Origin: Paraburkholderia metrosideri
GTDB taxonomy: Bacteria > Pseudomonadota > Gammaproteobacteria > Burkholderiales > Burkholderiaceae
NCBI RefSeq assembly: GCF_904848625.1
Contig: NZ_CAJHCP010000004.1
Coordinates: 310,001 to 374,000 of the forward strand
Length of the DNA: 64,000 nt
Direction of reading: 5' to 3'
In this document: positions 43,671 to 52,175 of the stretch, one piece after another
Position numbering within the stretch: position 1 is the stretch's first letter
Layout: each line of letters begins with the position of its first letter
The notes under the pieces: generated by a model
What the model saw: the letters and a program-made list of their open reading frames with translations, nothing else
What the model was told of the DNA's origin: nothing
Database searches by the model: none
Made by a program: the position numbers and the translations under genes

Positions 43671-43815
43671 TCCACGCAACGCGGCCCGGCACAGCGCATC
43701 CCGACAGCAAAAAGGGACATCGGCGTGATGGAACGCAAAACATGGAACAATGGCCGGACTCATTGAACCCGCGCGGTCCGTATGGCGTCCACGCGCGATC
43801 GCAAAGGAGCGACGC

Positions 43816-44451
43816 ATGACCAGCAGCAAGGCAAACAAGAAAACTCAACCCCCAGCGGAGCGTCCGAGCCGCGAAGAAGCCGAGGCCGCGGTGCGCGTGC
43901 TGTTGCGCTGGGCCGGCGACGATCCGCAACGTGAAGGCCTGATCGACACGCCCGCGCGCGTGGTGCGCTCGTACGAGGAGTTCTACGCGGGGTATCAGGT
44001 CGATCCGCGCGAGATCCTTGCCCGCACGTTCTCCGAAGTGGACGGCTACGACGAAATGATCGTGCTGAAAGATATCCGTTTCGAAAGCTATTGCGAACAT
44101 CACATGGTGCCGATCATTGGGCGCGCGCATGTAGCGTATCTGCCCGAACACCGGGTGGTGGGTATTTCGAAGCTGGCGCGTCTGGTCGATGCCTTCGCCA
44201 AGCGTTTGCAGATCCAGGAAAAGATGACGGTGCAGATTGCCGATACATTGAACGAAGTGTTGCAGCCGGCCGGCGTCGGCGTGATTCTCGAAGCTGCGCA
44301 TCAGTGCATGTCGACACGCGGCGTCCATAAGGCCGGCGTCACGATGGTGACGTCGCGCATGCTGGGGACCTTCCGGACCGATCCGTCGACGCGGCGCGAG
44401 TTTCTGTCGATCGTCGGGAATCCGGGCGTGGTGGCGGTTGCCAATACCTGA
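43816..44451 (+). CDS. folE: GTP cyclohydrolase I
   Basis: This 211-residue enzyme makes 7,8-dihydroneopterin triphosphate from GTP, the first step of folate and pterin synthesis. Motifs are [22 protein letters not shown], the zinc region [44 protein letters not shown] and [14 protein letters not shown] with the third zinc ligand Cys. The start at 43816 has AAAGGAG upstream. The N-terminal 15 residues are a Lys/Pro-rich extension. It is a stand-alone gene; Burkholderia species often carry more than one folE copy, and this one could support pterin cofactors for aromatic hydroxylation. Confidence 0.95.
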   Translation: MTSSKANKKTQPPAERPSREEAEAAVRVLLRWAGDDPQREGLIDTPARVVRSYEEFYAGYQVDPREILARTFSEVDGYDEMIVLKDIRFESYCEHHMVPIIGRAHVAYLPEHRVVGISKLARLVDAFAKRLQIQEKMTVQIADTLNEVLQPAGVGVILEAAHQCMSTRGVHKAGVTMVTSRMLGTFRTDPSTRREFLSIVGNPGVVAVANT

Positions 44452-44591
44452 AGGCGAACGGGCTCGCGCGGGAAGGGTTGCGGTTGGGTTGTGGTCGTTG
44501 CTGTTAATGCCCCCATCAGGAACGCACTTTGCGTGTCGTCGAAGCATCCACGCGACAAGCCAGCCTAACCGCAATAACAGGAGCTTCCCAA

Positions 44592-45641
44592 TTGGTAGAG
44601 TTTCCGTCTTCGGCGGTGGCAACCTGGGGCGGCGCGGCCGTGTTCGTCAACGTGCTATTGACACGGCTCGGCGTGCCGATTCCCGCCGTGCCGATCCTGC
44701 TGTTCGCCGGCTCGGCGATCGCCGCCGGCACGCTGTCGTTCTGGCCGATCCTCGGTGCAGCCGTGCTGGCGGCGGCTCTCGGCGATGGCGCATGGTTCAC
44801 CGCCGGCCGTCTCTACGGCCGGAAGCTGCTCGCCGCGCTCGGTCGCGTGTCCCCTGCCATTGATTCCAAAGTCGAGAGCGCCCGTTCGCTGTTCGAGCGT
44901 TTCGGCGTGCCGCTCGTGTCCATTTCGAAGTTCGTCCCGGGTCTGGGGCTGATCACCCCGCCGCTCATGGGCACAACGGCCGTCGATATCCGCATCTATG
45001 CGCTGTGGGACATCGGCGGTGCAATTGCATGGTCCACGTTCTGGCTGCTCGGCGGCGCGGCGGCGGAACGGGAACTGCATATGCTGCTGGCATTCGTTAA
45101 GTCGCGCGGCGGCACCGTGTTCGACATTCTGGTGATCTCGGCGGCGATCTACTTCGTCTACCGGCTTTATCAGCGACGCCGCGAGCGGCGCCTTTTTGCG
45201 AACGCGGCATCGGCGGCTGCGGCGTCGCGACCAATCGGCAGCAGATGGCGGCGCGTCGCGCCGTCGCGGATACTCGATGCCCGTCCCGACGAGTCCACGC
45301 CCGGCGCGCAATGGCGCATTCCGGGTGCGCTCGCGCTCGATCCTCACTCGCCCGAACAGATCGACGGCGCACTGCGCACGCATGACATGGTGATTTACTG
45401 CATCTGCCCGGACAGCGCGACCGCGGTCGAACTGACGCAGCGCATGCGCAGCAATGGCTATACGCGGATTCGGGCGCTGCGGGGAGGCCTCGACGCATGG
45501 CAGCGGCGCGGTTTCCCGGTCGAGCCTCTCGCCACGGCCGATGAAGTGACCCACGGTAAGCGCGCGCCTATTCCGCGTGGCGATATGCGAGGCGCGATCA
45601 CCTTGCGCGGCTTCGCGCCACGCAGCAGTCAGAGCCTCTAA
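44592..45641 (+). CDS. DedA/SNARE-associated membrane protein fused to a rhodanese domain
   Basis: This is a 349-residue membrane protein. Residues 10-200 form a DedA-type domain (PIPAVPILLFAGSAIAAGTLSF, ALGDGAWFTAGRLYGRKLLAALG, ERFGVPLVSISKFVPGLGLITPPLMGTT). DedA proteins move undecaprenyl phosphate and other lipids across the inner membrane. Residues about 235-330 form a rhodanese-like domain (RILDARPDESTPGAQWRIPGAL, MVIYCICPDSATAVELTQRMRSNGYTRIRALRGGLDAW) in which the active-site loop has Cys followed by PDSA. I chose the TTG at 44592, which has AGGAGC 8 bases before it; a TTG at 44529 is an alternative. The partner of the rhodanese domain is unknown. Confidence 0.85.
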   Translation: MVEFPSSAVATWGGAAVFVNVLLTRLGVPIPAVPILLFAGSAIAAGTLSFWPILGAAVLAAALGDGAWFTAGRLYGRKLLAALGRVSPAIDSKVESARSLFERFGVPLVSISKFVPGLGLITPPLMGTTAVDIRIYALWDIGGAIAWSTFWLLGGAAAERELHMLLAFVKSRGGTVFDILVISAAIYFVYRLYQRRRERRLFANAASAAAASRPIGSRWRRVAPSRILDARPDESTPGAQWRIPGALALDPHSPEQIDGALRTHDMVIYCICPDSATAVELTQRMRSNGYTRIRALRGGLDAWQRRGFPVEPLATADEVTHGKRAPIPRGDMRGAITLRGFAPRSSQSL

Positions 45642-45699
45642 ATTCGCAGGCGCCCACGCATTGTTGTCGACGCGAAGCCACACGCAACCCAGCGCCTGT

Positions 45700-47274
45700 T
45701 CACGACGACGAATCCTGCTCCACCGACTGCGCCGTCTGTAACGCCGAGCACACCCGGTTGCGCCCGCCCGCTTTGGCGGCGTAAAGCTGGCGGTCAGCGG
45801 CGCCCAGTAAATCGGACGCGGGTGCGCCGTCAGCCGGAATACAGGTCGCACAGCCAATACTCACCGTCACCGGAATCGTCTTGCCGTCACTCTGCAACAC
45901 ACTTTGCGCCTGAACTTTCCGGCGGATTTTTTCGGCCACCACCCGCGAGCCTTCAGCCGACGTATCCGGCAACAGCACCGCGAATTCCTCGCCGCCGTAG
46001 CGCGCCACCAGATCGACCGACCGCCGCACCGTCGCCGAAATGCTTTCCGCGACCGCGATCAACGCTTCGTCGCCACTCGCATGGCCATAGGCGTCGTTGA
46101 AATGCTTGAAGTGATCGATATCGATAAAGAGCGCCGACAGCGATTGTCTCGTCCGCCGTGCGCGACGCCACTCTTCGTCCAGCCGGCTGTCGAGCACGCG
46201 ACGATTGCTGAGACCGGTCAGCGGATCGGTGGCGGCGAGACGGACCAGCGCGGTCTGGGCGCGCTGCCTGTCGCGCAATGCGAACGCCAGTGCCCACGAC
46301 ACCATCACGAACACCGCGCCGAAGGTCAGCGTGAGCAAACCGGTGATCCGGCTGCGATGCCACCACGGCGCGAGCACTTCGTCGACGGACGGCGCGACCG
46401 ATGCAATCAGCGGCGTGCCCGGCACGCGGGCAAAGGTGTACATGCGGCGCACGCCATCCACTGACGACACCGCCACGTACGTGCCGGCGTTGCGCTCGGC
46501 CATCACCTGAAAGGTCGGCGACTTCGCGATGCTCGTGCCGATATCACGCCCCAAAAAAGGTTTGCGTGCGAGCAAGGTGCCGTCATCCATCACGATGAAT
46601 ACCGAGCCGAGTTGGCCGGTGTCGATACGGTCCAGCAGACGCTGAAAGTATTCGATGCGGATCGCCAGCAGCGCGATGCCGGCGAATTCGCCTTTGGCAT
46701 TGTCGACCCGGCGTGTGAGCCCAATCGACAGTTTTCCGTCGCGCAGTCGCGAATGAAACGGATGCGAGAAATACAGACCCACGGTCGGGCTGCGCTGATG
46801 TACCAGGAAATAATCGCGATCGGCGAAACGAACGGCGGCATTGATCGCGGCATCCTGCGCCGCAGTGACCTCACCCGCGGGGCCGATCACATAGGCGCCG
46901 CCCAGATAGGCGGCCGTGGTCGCGCGGTCGAACAGCACGGAGCGCCGCAGGTCGGGCGGCAGCGCGTTGACGACCGGATCGCGCGCGCCGTCCACCATCG
47001 ATTGCAATGACAGGTCGTAGATTTCGACATTGCGTTCGAGGTCGCTGGAGATGATCGACACGAGGTTCTGCGAAGTCTGTCGCGCGTGATCGAGCGCGTC
47101 GGCGCGACCCAGCTGGAGCGTGAGCAGCGTCAACCCCGCCATGGCCGCTGCGATCAATGTGCCGGCCATGCCCGCAACCAGTGGATGGTTGCCCACGTAG
47201 CGCGTCACACTGTCCCGGCTTCTGCGCAGCAACCTGCGCCACCGGCGACGCCGCGAGAGCGTTTGATGTGCCAC
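45700..47274 (-). CDS. membrane-bound diguanylate cyclase with dCache-type sensor
   Basis: This 524-residue protein would make cyclic-di-GMP from two GTP. A basic N-terminus precedes a membrane segment (about 35-57, VAGMAGTLIAAAMAGLTLLTLQL), a ~240-residue periplasmic Cache-like sensor (FADRDYFLVHQRSP, GKLSIGLTRRV), a second membrane segment (about 310-333) and a GGDEF domain. The active site is GGEEF, preceded at the right distance by the inhibitory I-site R-S-V-D, so product inhibition is expected. A GTG at 47274 with GGAGG upstream was preferred; longer in-frame starts exist. It is convergent with the DedA gene and co-directional with the CHAD gene. Confidence 0.9.
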   Translation of the reverse strand: MAHQTLSRRRRWRRLLRRSRDSVTRYVGNHPLVAGMAGTLIAAAMAGLTLLTLQLGRADALDHARQTSQNLVSIISSDLERNVEIYDLSLQSMVDGARDPVVNALPPDLRRSVLFDRATTAAYLGGAYVIGPAGEVTAAQDAAINAAVRFADRDYFLVHQRSPTVGLYFSHPFHSRLRDGKLSIGLTRRVDNAKGEFAGIALLAIRIEYFQRLLDRIDTGQLGSVFIVMDDGTLLARKPFLGRDIGTSIAKSPTFQVMAERNAGTYVAVSSVDGVRRMYTFARVPGTPLIASVAPSVDEVLAPWWHRSRITGLLTLTFGAVFVMVSWALAFALRDRQRAQTALVRLAATDPLTGLSNRRVLDSRLDEEWRRARRTRQSLSALFIDIDHFKHFNDAYGHASGDEALIAVAESISATVRRSVDLVARYGGEEFAVLLPDTSAEGSRVVAEKIRRKVQAQSVLQSDGKTIPVTVSIGCATCIPADGAPASDLLGAADRQLYAAKAGGRNRVCSALQTAQSVEQDSSS

Positions 47275-47426
47275 GTGCGCGGCGCCTCCTTCGCAATGAA
47301 TCCGCGTCGTCAAATGCCGCGGATGCCTGGCCAATGTCGTTATTGAACGCTCCTGCGAAACCCGGAGAAGCAATAGCGAGTACCGACGCTATCTGTTTCC
47401 CGCAGCGCCGCAAAGACTTCGTGTCA

Positions 47427-48299
47427 TCACAGCTTGCGCAGCAGGCGCGCTGCCGAGCGTATCCGGCGCTTGCGCTCCAGTTCGAGCCAATCGAGCGCGG
47501 CGCGCGTATTCGCGGAACCGGAAAGCAACGCCTGGTTATCACGCAACAACTGTTCGCTTGCGACAACATCGTTCAGCGTACCGAAGCGTTTCTGGATCTG
47601 CTTCAGCCGTTTGAGCGTGCGCTTGCGCGCGCCCTTGAGCACCGGTTCGAAAAATTCCAGTAGATAACGCACTTTCTTGCCTGCCTTCCTGACGTTGTGA
47701 AAGGCGACGTAGTTGGAACGCTTCGCGCCGCGCGCGCGCTTCATGCGCTTTTTCAGCGAACGCTCCGCGGCGTCCACCCGCTTCTCTGCGAACTTGCGCA
47801 GCGATACGCGCTCGTGCGACGTATTCAGTTCTTTGGCGGTGGTGGACAACGCGTCGTGCAGCAAATGCTTGACGTCTGCATTCGACAGCGTTTCACGGCT
47901 CGTCGCCAATGCGGCGCCGCGCGCGTCCTGGAGGGTGGGCGTGAGGTCGCTGGGATCGCTTCGTTCGTGCGCGAGCAGTTCGATCAGGATGTCCCAGTCG
48001 CGGGTTTTACCGGCTGCGGTGGCCAGATATTTATAGACCGCGCGTTCGCGGGTCGTCTCGCCCCGCTCCAGCAGGGGCTCGAAAGCCCACCATAACGATC
48101 GCAAGCGCCGCAGCGACACGCGTAATTTATGCAGTGCTTCCGGCGAAGCATCGCCGCGCACCGCGGCGGCGAATTCGATCGCGTGATCGACGAGCGGCGC
48201 GGCATACGACACGAAGGCCGCCTGTGCCGAGGTGTCCCGGCTGGACGGTTCGCTAACGGCAGACTGTTTTGTCTCCCTTCCGTTACCTCGCTTCATCAC
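47427..48299 (-). CDS. CHAD domain protein (polyphosphate-binding)
   Basis: This is a 290-residue, highly basic helical protein. The CHAD domain spans about 25-290, with conserved histidines and basic residues in EALHKLRVSLRRLRSLWWAF, TRDWDIL, FHNVRKAGKKVRYLLEFF and LNDVVASEQLLRD. CHAD domains bind inorganic polyphosphate and localise to polyphosphate granules; this stand-alone CHAD lacks the CYTH triphosphatase domain often fused to it. It lies near pit and ppk2, giving a coherent phosphate/polyphosphate neighbourhood. Confidence 0.9.
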   Translation of the reverse strand: MMKRGNGRETKQSAVSEPSSRDTSAQAAFVSYAAPLVDHAIEFAAAVRGDASPEALHKLRVSLRRLRSLWWAFEPLLERGETTRERAVYKYLATAAGKTRDWDILIELLAHERSDPSDLTPTLQDARGAALATSRETLSNADVKHLLHDALSTTAKELNTSHERVSLRKFAEKRVDAAERSLKKRMKRARGAKRSNYVAFHNVRKAGKKVRYLLEFFEPVLKGARKRTLKRLKQIQKRFGTLNDVVASEQLLRDNQALLSGSANTRAALDWLELERKRRIRSAARLLRKL

Positions 48300-48663
48300 G
48301 CTCCCTCCTCGGACCCTACAGGCAGCGTAGCAAAAATAGGGCCGTGGGCCATGATCTATCGTAAGGAGCTGCGGCTCGAGAGTCGCGCGAGCCTACAAAA
48401 AGCATTCGCAACGCAAGCGAAAAACGGACTAGCGATGCCTGCTTCGTAGTTACCCTGGCTCGCCCTTTGTAGCAGCTTTTTTCGGACGTCTGATCTTTCC
48501 GAATCCGCCATCCAGCATCCATTTCATCGACTCCATACGACGGCCGTTCAGCACTTCGGCACCGTGCAGCGCGGCTCCGGCGACGTGTCACGTCACTGTC
48601 ATCATTGCGACACACCGCGCCCGCAGGATCGTAAGCTTCGCGACACACTTCGGGGCTCACGTC
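48300..48663. other. divergent intergenic region between the CHAD and phosphate transporter genes
   Basis: About 360 bases have no convincing gene. The only recognisable element is the Pho-box-like pair of heptamers at 48585-48602. Confidence 0.6.
48585..48602 (+). promoter_or_regulatory. candidate Pho box
   Basis: Two heptamers, GTGTCAC and CTGTCAT, are separated by 4 bases. This is the arrangement of a PhoB site (CTGTCAT-N4-CTGTCAT); the second heptamer matches 7 of 7 and the first 5 of 7. It ends 61 bases before the start of the phosphate transporter gene. Confidence 0.55.
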
Positions 48664-50250
48664 ATGCCGGAACTTTCGTATCCGCAACCAGGCGCAGCAA
48701 GCGGTAAAGGCCGCAATATCGGCCTCTTTGTTTTCATCGTCGTCATTCTTACAGGCGCCGTGTATTGCGCCGTCCATTTGCTGGACGATCTCGCGCCGGT
48801 TCGAGAATCGTCGTTCATGCCCTATCTGCTGCTCGGGGTGGCGCTGCTGATTGCGCTTGGCTTCGAGTTCGTCAATGGCTTCCATGACACCGCCAACGCG
48901 GTCGCCACCGTGATCTACACCCACTCGCTCACGCCCAACCTTGCGGTGGTGTGGTCCGGCGCGTGGAACTTCCTCGGCGTGCTGACTTCCAGTGGCGCGG
49001 TCGCGTTCGGCATCCTGCAATTGCTGCCCGTCGAGTTGATCTTGCAGGTCGGCAGCAGCGCCGGCTTCGCGATGGTCTTCGCGCTGCTGATCGCCGCAAT
49101 CATCTGGAATCTCGGCACCTGGTATTTCGGGTTGCCGTCGTCGAGCTCGCATACGCTGATCGGCTCGATCATCGGCGTAGGCTTGATGAACCAGTTGATG
49201 CACGGTGCCAACGGCACGAGCGGCGTGGACTGGAACCAGGCGCTCGGCGTCGGCAAGTCGCTGCTGTTTTCGCCGCTGGTCGGCTTTCTCGCCGCGGGTT
49301 TGCTGCTGCTGATCCTGAAGGCCGTGGTGCGGGTGCCCGCTCTGTATGCCGAACCGAAAGGCAAGGAACCGCCGCCGTTCTGGATTCGCAGTCTGCTGAT
49401 TCTGACCTGCACGGGGGTCTCGTTCGCGCACGGATCGAATGACGGCCAGAAGGGCATGGGCCTCATCATGCTGATCCTGATCGGCACCGTGCCGACCGCC
49501 TACGCGCTGAACAAGGCGGTCACGCCGTCGGAAACGCAGAACTTCGTGGCGGTGGCCCAGCAAACCGCTACGGCGCTTGGCAATTACACGCAAGGGGTGG
49601 CGGCTCCCGCCAATCCGCGTGCCGAAGTCGAAGCATTTGTCCGTACGCGTCAGTTGACGCCCGCCACGGTGCCGGCGTTGCAGCAACTGACTACGCTGAT
49701 CGGCAATCAGGTCGGCGAGTCGGGGTCGATGGCGGCGGTCCCACAAAACATCGTCGATAACGTGCGCAACAACATGTACGTAGCCTCCGAGGCGATCCGT
49801 CTGATGAACAAGGCGAACCAGCCGGCGTTCTCGCCCGAGAACGCGAAGATCATCAACAACTTCAAGACGCAAACCGATCACGCGACGAAGTTCATTCCGA
49901 CCTGGGTCAAGGTCGCGGTGGCGATTGCGCTCGGTCTCGGTACGATGGTTGGCTGGAAGCGGATTGTCGTGACCGTCGGCGAGAAAATCGGCAAACAGCA
50001 CCTGACGTATGGGCAAGGTGCGTCGGCGGAAGTGGTCGCGATGCTGACCATCGGCGCCGCCGACATGTACGGGCTGCCGGTTTCCACGACACACGTGCTG
50101 TCTTCAGGTGTGGCCGGCACGATGGCGGCCAACGGCTCCGGCTTGCAATGGGGCACGGTGCGCAGCCTGATCCTCGCGTGGGTGCTGACACTGCCCGTGT
50201 CGATCGCGCTGGCTGCGGGGCTGTACTGGGTGTTCCGCTCGGTGTTCTGA
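48664..50250 (+). CDS. PiT-family inorganic phosphate transporter
   Basis: This is a 528-residue inner-membrane transporter with about ten hydrophobic segments. The duplicated PiT signature is present: GFEFVNGFHDTANAVATVIYTHSL (about 60-85), then in the second half SFAHGSNDGQKGMGLIMLILIG and YGLPVSTTHVLSSGVAGTM. A long hydrophilic insertion (about 280-400, Gln/Ala/Asn-rich) separates the halves, as in PitA-type proteins. It would import phosphate, or a metal-phosphate complex, driven by protons. A Pho-box-like site lies upstream. It is convergent with ppk2, with a strong terminator between. Confidence 0.92.
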   Translation: MPELSYPQPGAASGKGRNIGLFVFIVVILTGAVYCAVHLLDDLAPVRESSFMPYLLLGVALLIALGFEFVNGFHDTANAVATVIYTHSLTPNLAVVWSGAWNFLGVLTSSGAVAFGILQLLPVELILQVGSSAGFAMVFALLIAAIIWNLGTWYFGLPSSSSHTLIGSIIGVGLMNQLMHGANGTSGVDWNQALGVGKSLLFSPLVGFLAAGLLLLILKAVVRVPALYAEPKGKEPPPFWIRSLLILTCTGVSFAHGSNDGQKGMGLIMLILIGTVPTAYALNKAVTPSETQNFVAVAQQTATALGNYTQGVAAPANPRAEVEAFVRTRQLTPATVPALQQLTTLIGNQVGESGSMAAVPQNIVDNVRNNMYVASEAIRLMNKANQPAFSPENAKIINNFKTQTDHATKFIPTWVKVAVAIALGLGTMVGWKRIVVTVGEKIGKQHLTYGQGASAEVVAMLTIGAADMYGLPVSTTHVLSSGVAGTMAANGSGLQWGTVRSLILAWVLTLPVSIALAAGLYWVFRSVF

Positions 50251-50311
50251 AGGCGTCGAAGGGTAAAACAAAACGGCCGGTCCTGTTCGACGACCGGCCG
50301 CAGGATGAAAA

Positions 50312-50341
50312 AAACGCGGCCTCATGGGCCGCGTTTCTTTT
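50312..50341. terminator. bidirectional terminator between the phosphate transporter gene and ppk2
   Basis: AAACGCGGCC and GGCCGCGTTT form a perfect 10-bp stem with loop TCATG, followed by CTTTTT-type sequence and preceded by a run of seven A. A second hairpin (CGGCCGGTC with GACCGGCCG-like arm, about 50274-50300) precedes it. Confidence 0.88.
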
Positions 50342-50374
50342 GATCGAAGAACTGAGCTCCGACAACCGCGCCCG

Positions 50375-51301
50375 TCAAAACACATCAGGCACGATCATCG
50401 ACGCCGGCACCGGTTGACGGCTGTATTCATCGTGATAGACGCGATCCGGCAATTCGATCGTCGGATGCTCGATCTCGTGATAAGGCACCTGACTCAGCAA
50501 ATGCTGGATACAGTTCAGACGCGCGCGCTTTTTATCCACGGCCTGCACGACCCACCACGGCGCCTCGGGGATATGCGAGCGCTGCAGCATGACCTCTTTG
50601 GCCTGCGTATAGGCTTCCCAGCGACGCCGGCTTTCCAGATCCATCGGACTGAGCTTCCACTGCTTCAGCGGGTCGTGAATACGGTTCTGGAAGCGGATTT
50701 CCTGCTCTTCGTCGGTGATCGAAAACCAGTACTTCAGAATCTGCACACCGCTGCGCGCCAGCATCTTTTCGAATTCCGGCACTGAGCGGAAAAACTCTTC
50801 GTACTCTTCGTCACTACAAAAATTCATCACGCGTTCGACGCCCGCGCGGTTGTACCAGCTTCGGTCGAACAGCACCATTTCGCCGCCCGCCGGCAAATGC
50901 GAAACGTAGCGCTGGAAGTACCACTGCGTGCGCTCACGGTTGTTTGGTGCGGGCAGCGCCGCGACGCGGCACACGCGCGGATTGAGCCGCTGCGTGATGC
51001 GCTTGATCGCGCCGCCCTTGCCCGCCGCATCGCGTCCTTCGAAGATCACGACCAGCCGGTGGCCGGTCTGCACGATCCAGTCCTGCAGTTTCACGAGTTC
51101 GCCCTGCAGGCGGAACAGCTCGCGGAAATACATCTTGCGCGACTCGCGGTTCTCGGCCGTCAACGCATCGGCACCGTCGATGATGCGGTCGTCGACCTCC
51201 ATCTCGAGTTCCTCGTCGTACGCATCGATGAGGTCTTCCTCAAAACGGCGTTGCCGCTCGGCGAGCCATTCGGCTTCAGGTCTCGGATCCTGCTCTTTCA
51301 T
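50375..51301 (-). CDS. ppk2: polyphosphate kinase 2
   Basis: This 308-residue P-loop kinase transfers phosphate between polyphosphate and a nucleoside diphosphate or monophosphate. Family features are LQDWIVQTGHRLVVIFEGRDAAGKGGAIKRITQRLNPR (Walker A GRDAAGKGG), RTQWYFQRYVSHLPAGGEMVLFDRSWYNRAGVE (Walker B region and lid), RIHDPLKQWKLSPMDLESRRRWEAYTQAKEVM and PWWVVQAVDKKRARLNCI. It is the one-domain PPK2 form; class I (GDP/ADP phosphorylating) seems likeliest from the ~300-residue length. It is convergent with the phosphate transporter gene. Confidence 0.93.
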   Translation of the reverse strand: MKEQDPRPEAEWLAERQRRFEEDLIDAYDEELEMEVDDRIIDGADALTAENRESRKMYFRELFRLQGELVKLQDWIVQTGHRLVVIFEGRDAAGKGGAIKRITQRLNPRVCRVAALPAPNNRERTQWYFQRYVSHLPAGGEMVLFDRSWYNRAGVERVMNFCSDEEYEEFFRSVPEFEKMLARSGVQILKYWFSITDEEQEIRFQNRIHDPLKQWKLSPMDLESRRRWEAYTQAKEVMLQRSHIPEAPWWVVQAVDKKRARLNCIQHLLSQVPYHEIEHPTIELPDRVYHDEYSRQPVPASMIVPDVF

Positions 51302-51571
51302 TACGGCTCTCCTGGCAACAGAAATGGTTAGGCGCGCGATGGCATGCGCAACGCGAACGGGTTCGATTATCGAAGCACCAGGTGTCAGCCGTGTTACCGC
51401 CGCACGCTACCTTCGCGGCGATCGGCGCGTTTTCCGATGACTTCGTCGTGTTCCTGCTGGCTTTGCTGACTGGCTCGCGTCTCTTGCAGGCGCGCCCGCG
51501 CTGTCAGGCGGACGGGGCGTGCACAGCGTTGCCGTTGTTCATGATAGCGAGTTTTACGCGAGCGTCCGCCG

Positions 51572-51988
51572 CTAACGCAATGGCCGCGCAAAGCTGAGTT
51601 CGTGGCCGTCCGGGTCGGTGATGTGGAAATAACGCTCGCCCCAAGGGGCATCGGACGGTTCGAGCGAGGGAGTCAACCCCGCACTCAGCACTTTGCGATA
51701 GAGCGCGTCGACGTCGGCAACGTAGATGATGACGCGGCCCCACCAGTTGACGGGCGCGCGCAGATCGACGATCAGGTTCAGATACGAACCGCCGAATTCG
51801 AACGACGTGAATGCTTCCTGCGGACCACCGAATTTGATCGGGAAGCCGAGCGCTTCGTAGAATTGCACGGCGCGCGACATATCGCGAGTGGCGAGGGTGA
51901 TGGCGCTCAGCGACTGGATTTGCGGGGTCTGAGCGGTGTCAGAGGTCGCTGGCCCGGTTGGAGAAGGGGAAGCGTGGGTGGGATTCAT
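51572..51988 (-). CDS. VOC (glyoxalase/bleomycin-resistance) family protein
   Basis: This is a 138-residue small metalloprotein-like fold. After a Ser/Thr/Pro-rich leader of about 25 residues comes one VOC module: SLSAITLATRDMSRAVQFYEALGF, FGGSYLNLIVDL, GRVIIYVADVDALYRKVLSAG and the terminal GERYFHITDPDGHELSFARPL (Glu metal ligand). The start at 51988 has AAGGAGC upstream. The substrate cannot be assigned; such proteins range from glyoxalase-like enzymes to drug-binding resistance factors. The gene stands alone. Confidence 0.85.
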   Translation of the reverse strand: MNPTHASPSPTGPATSDTAQTPQIQSLSAITLATRDMSRAVQFYEALGFPIKFGGPQEAFTSFEFGGSYLNLIVDLRAPVNWWGRVIIYVADVDALYRKVLSAGLTPSLEPSDAPWGERYFHITDPDGHELSFARPLR

Positions 51989-52175
51989 GGCGGCGGCTCC
52001 TTGGCCCGACGGGGCTGATATATGGCTTGGGGTTGGGCTTTCCATCCGCACAACCCATGCCCGTAGAAGATACCTCATCGTCCCGCGCGACTCACTGCCT
52101 GCCAGAGTCGCTCACCACACTTGAAAACCCCTGCCACGCCCTGCATCTGCGGATCCGTTTATCCGGAGCATCGCT

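Noticed and set aside
48316..50094. 592-codon minus-strand open frame
   Set aside because: It lies antisense to the PiT transporter gene and is rich in Arg/His/Gln, as expected for the complement of high-GC coding DNA.
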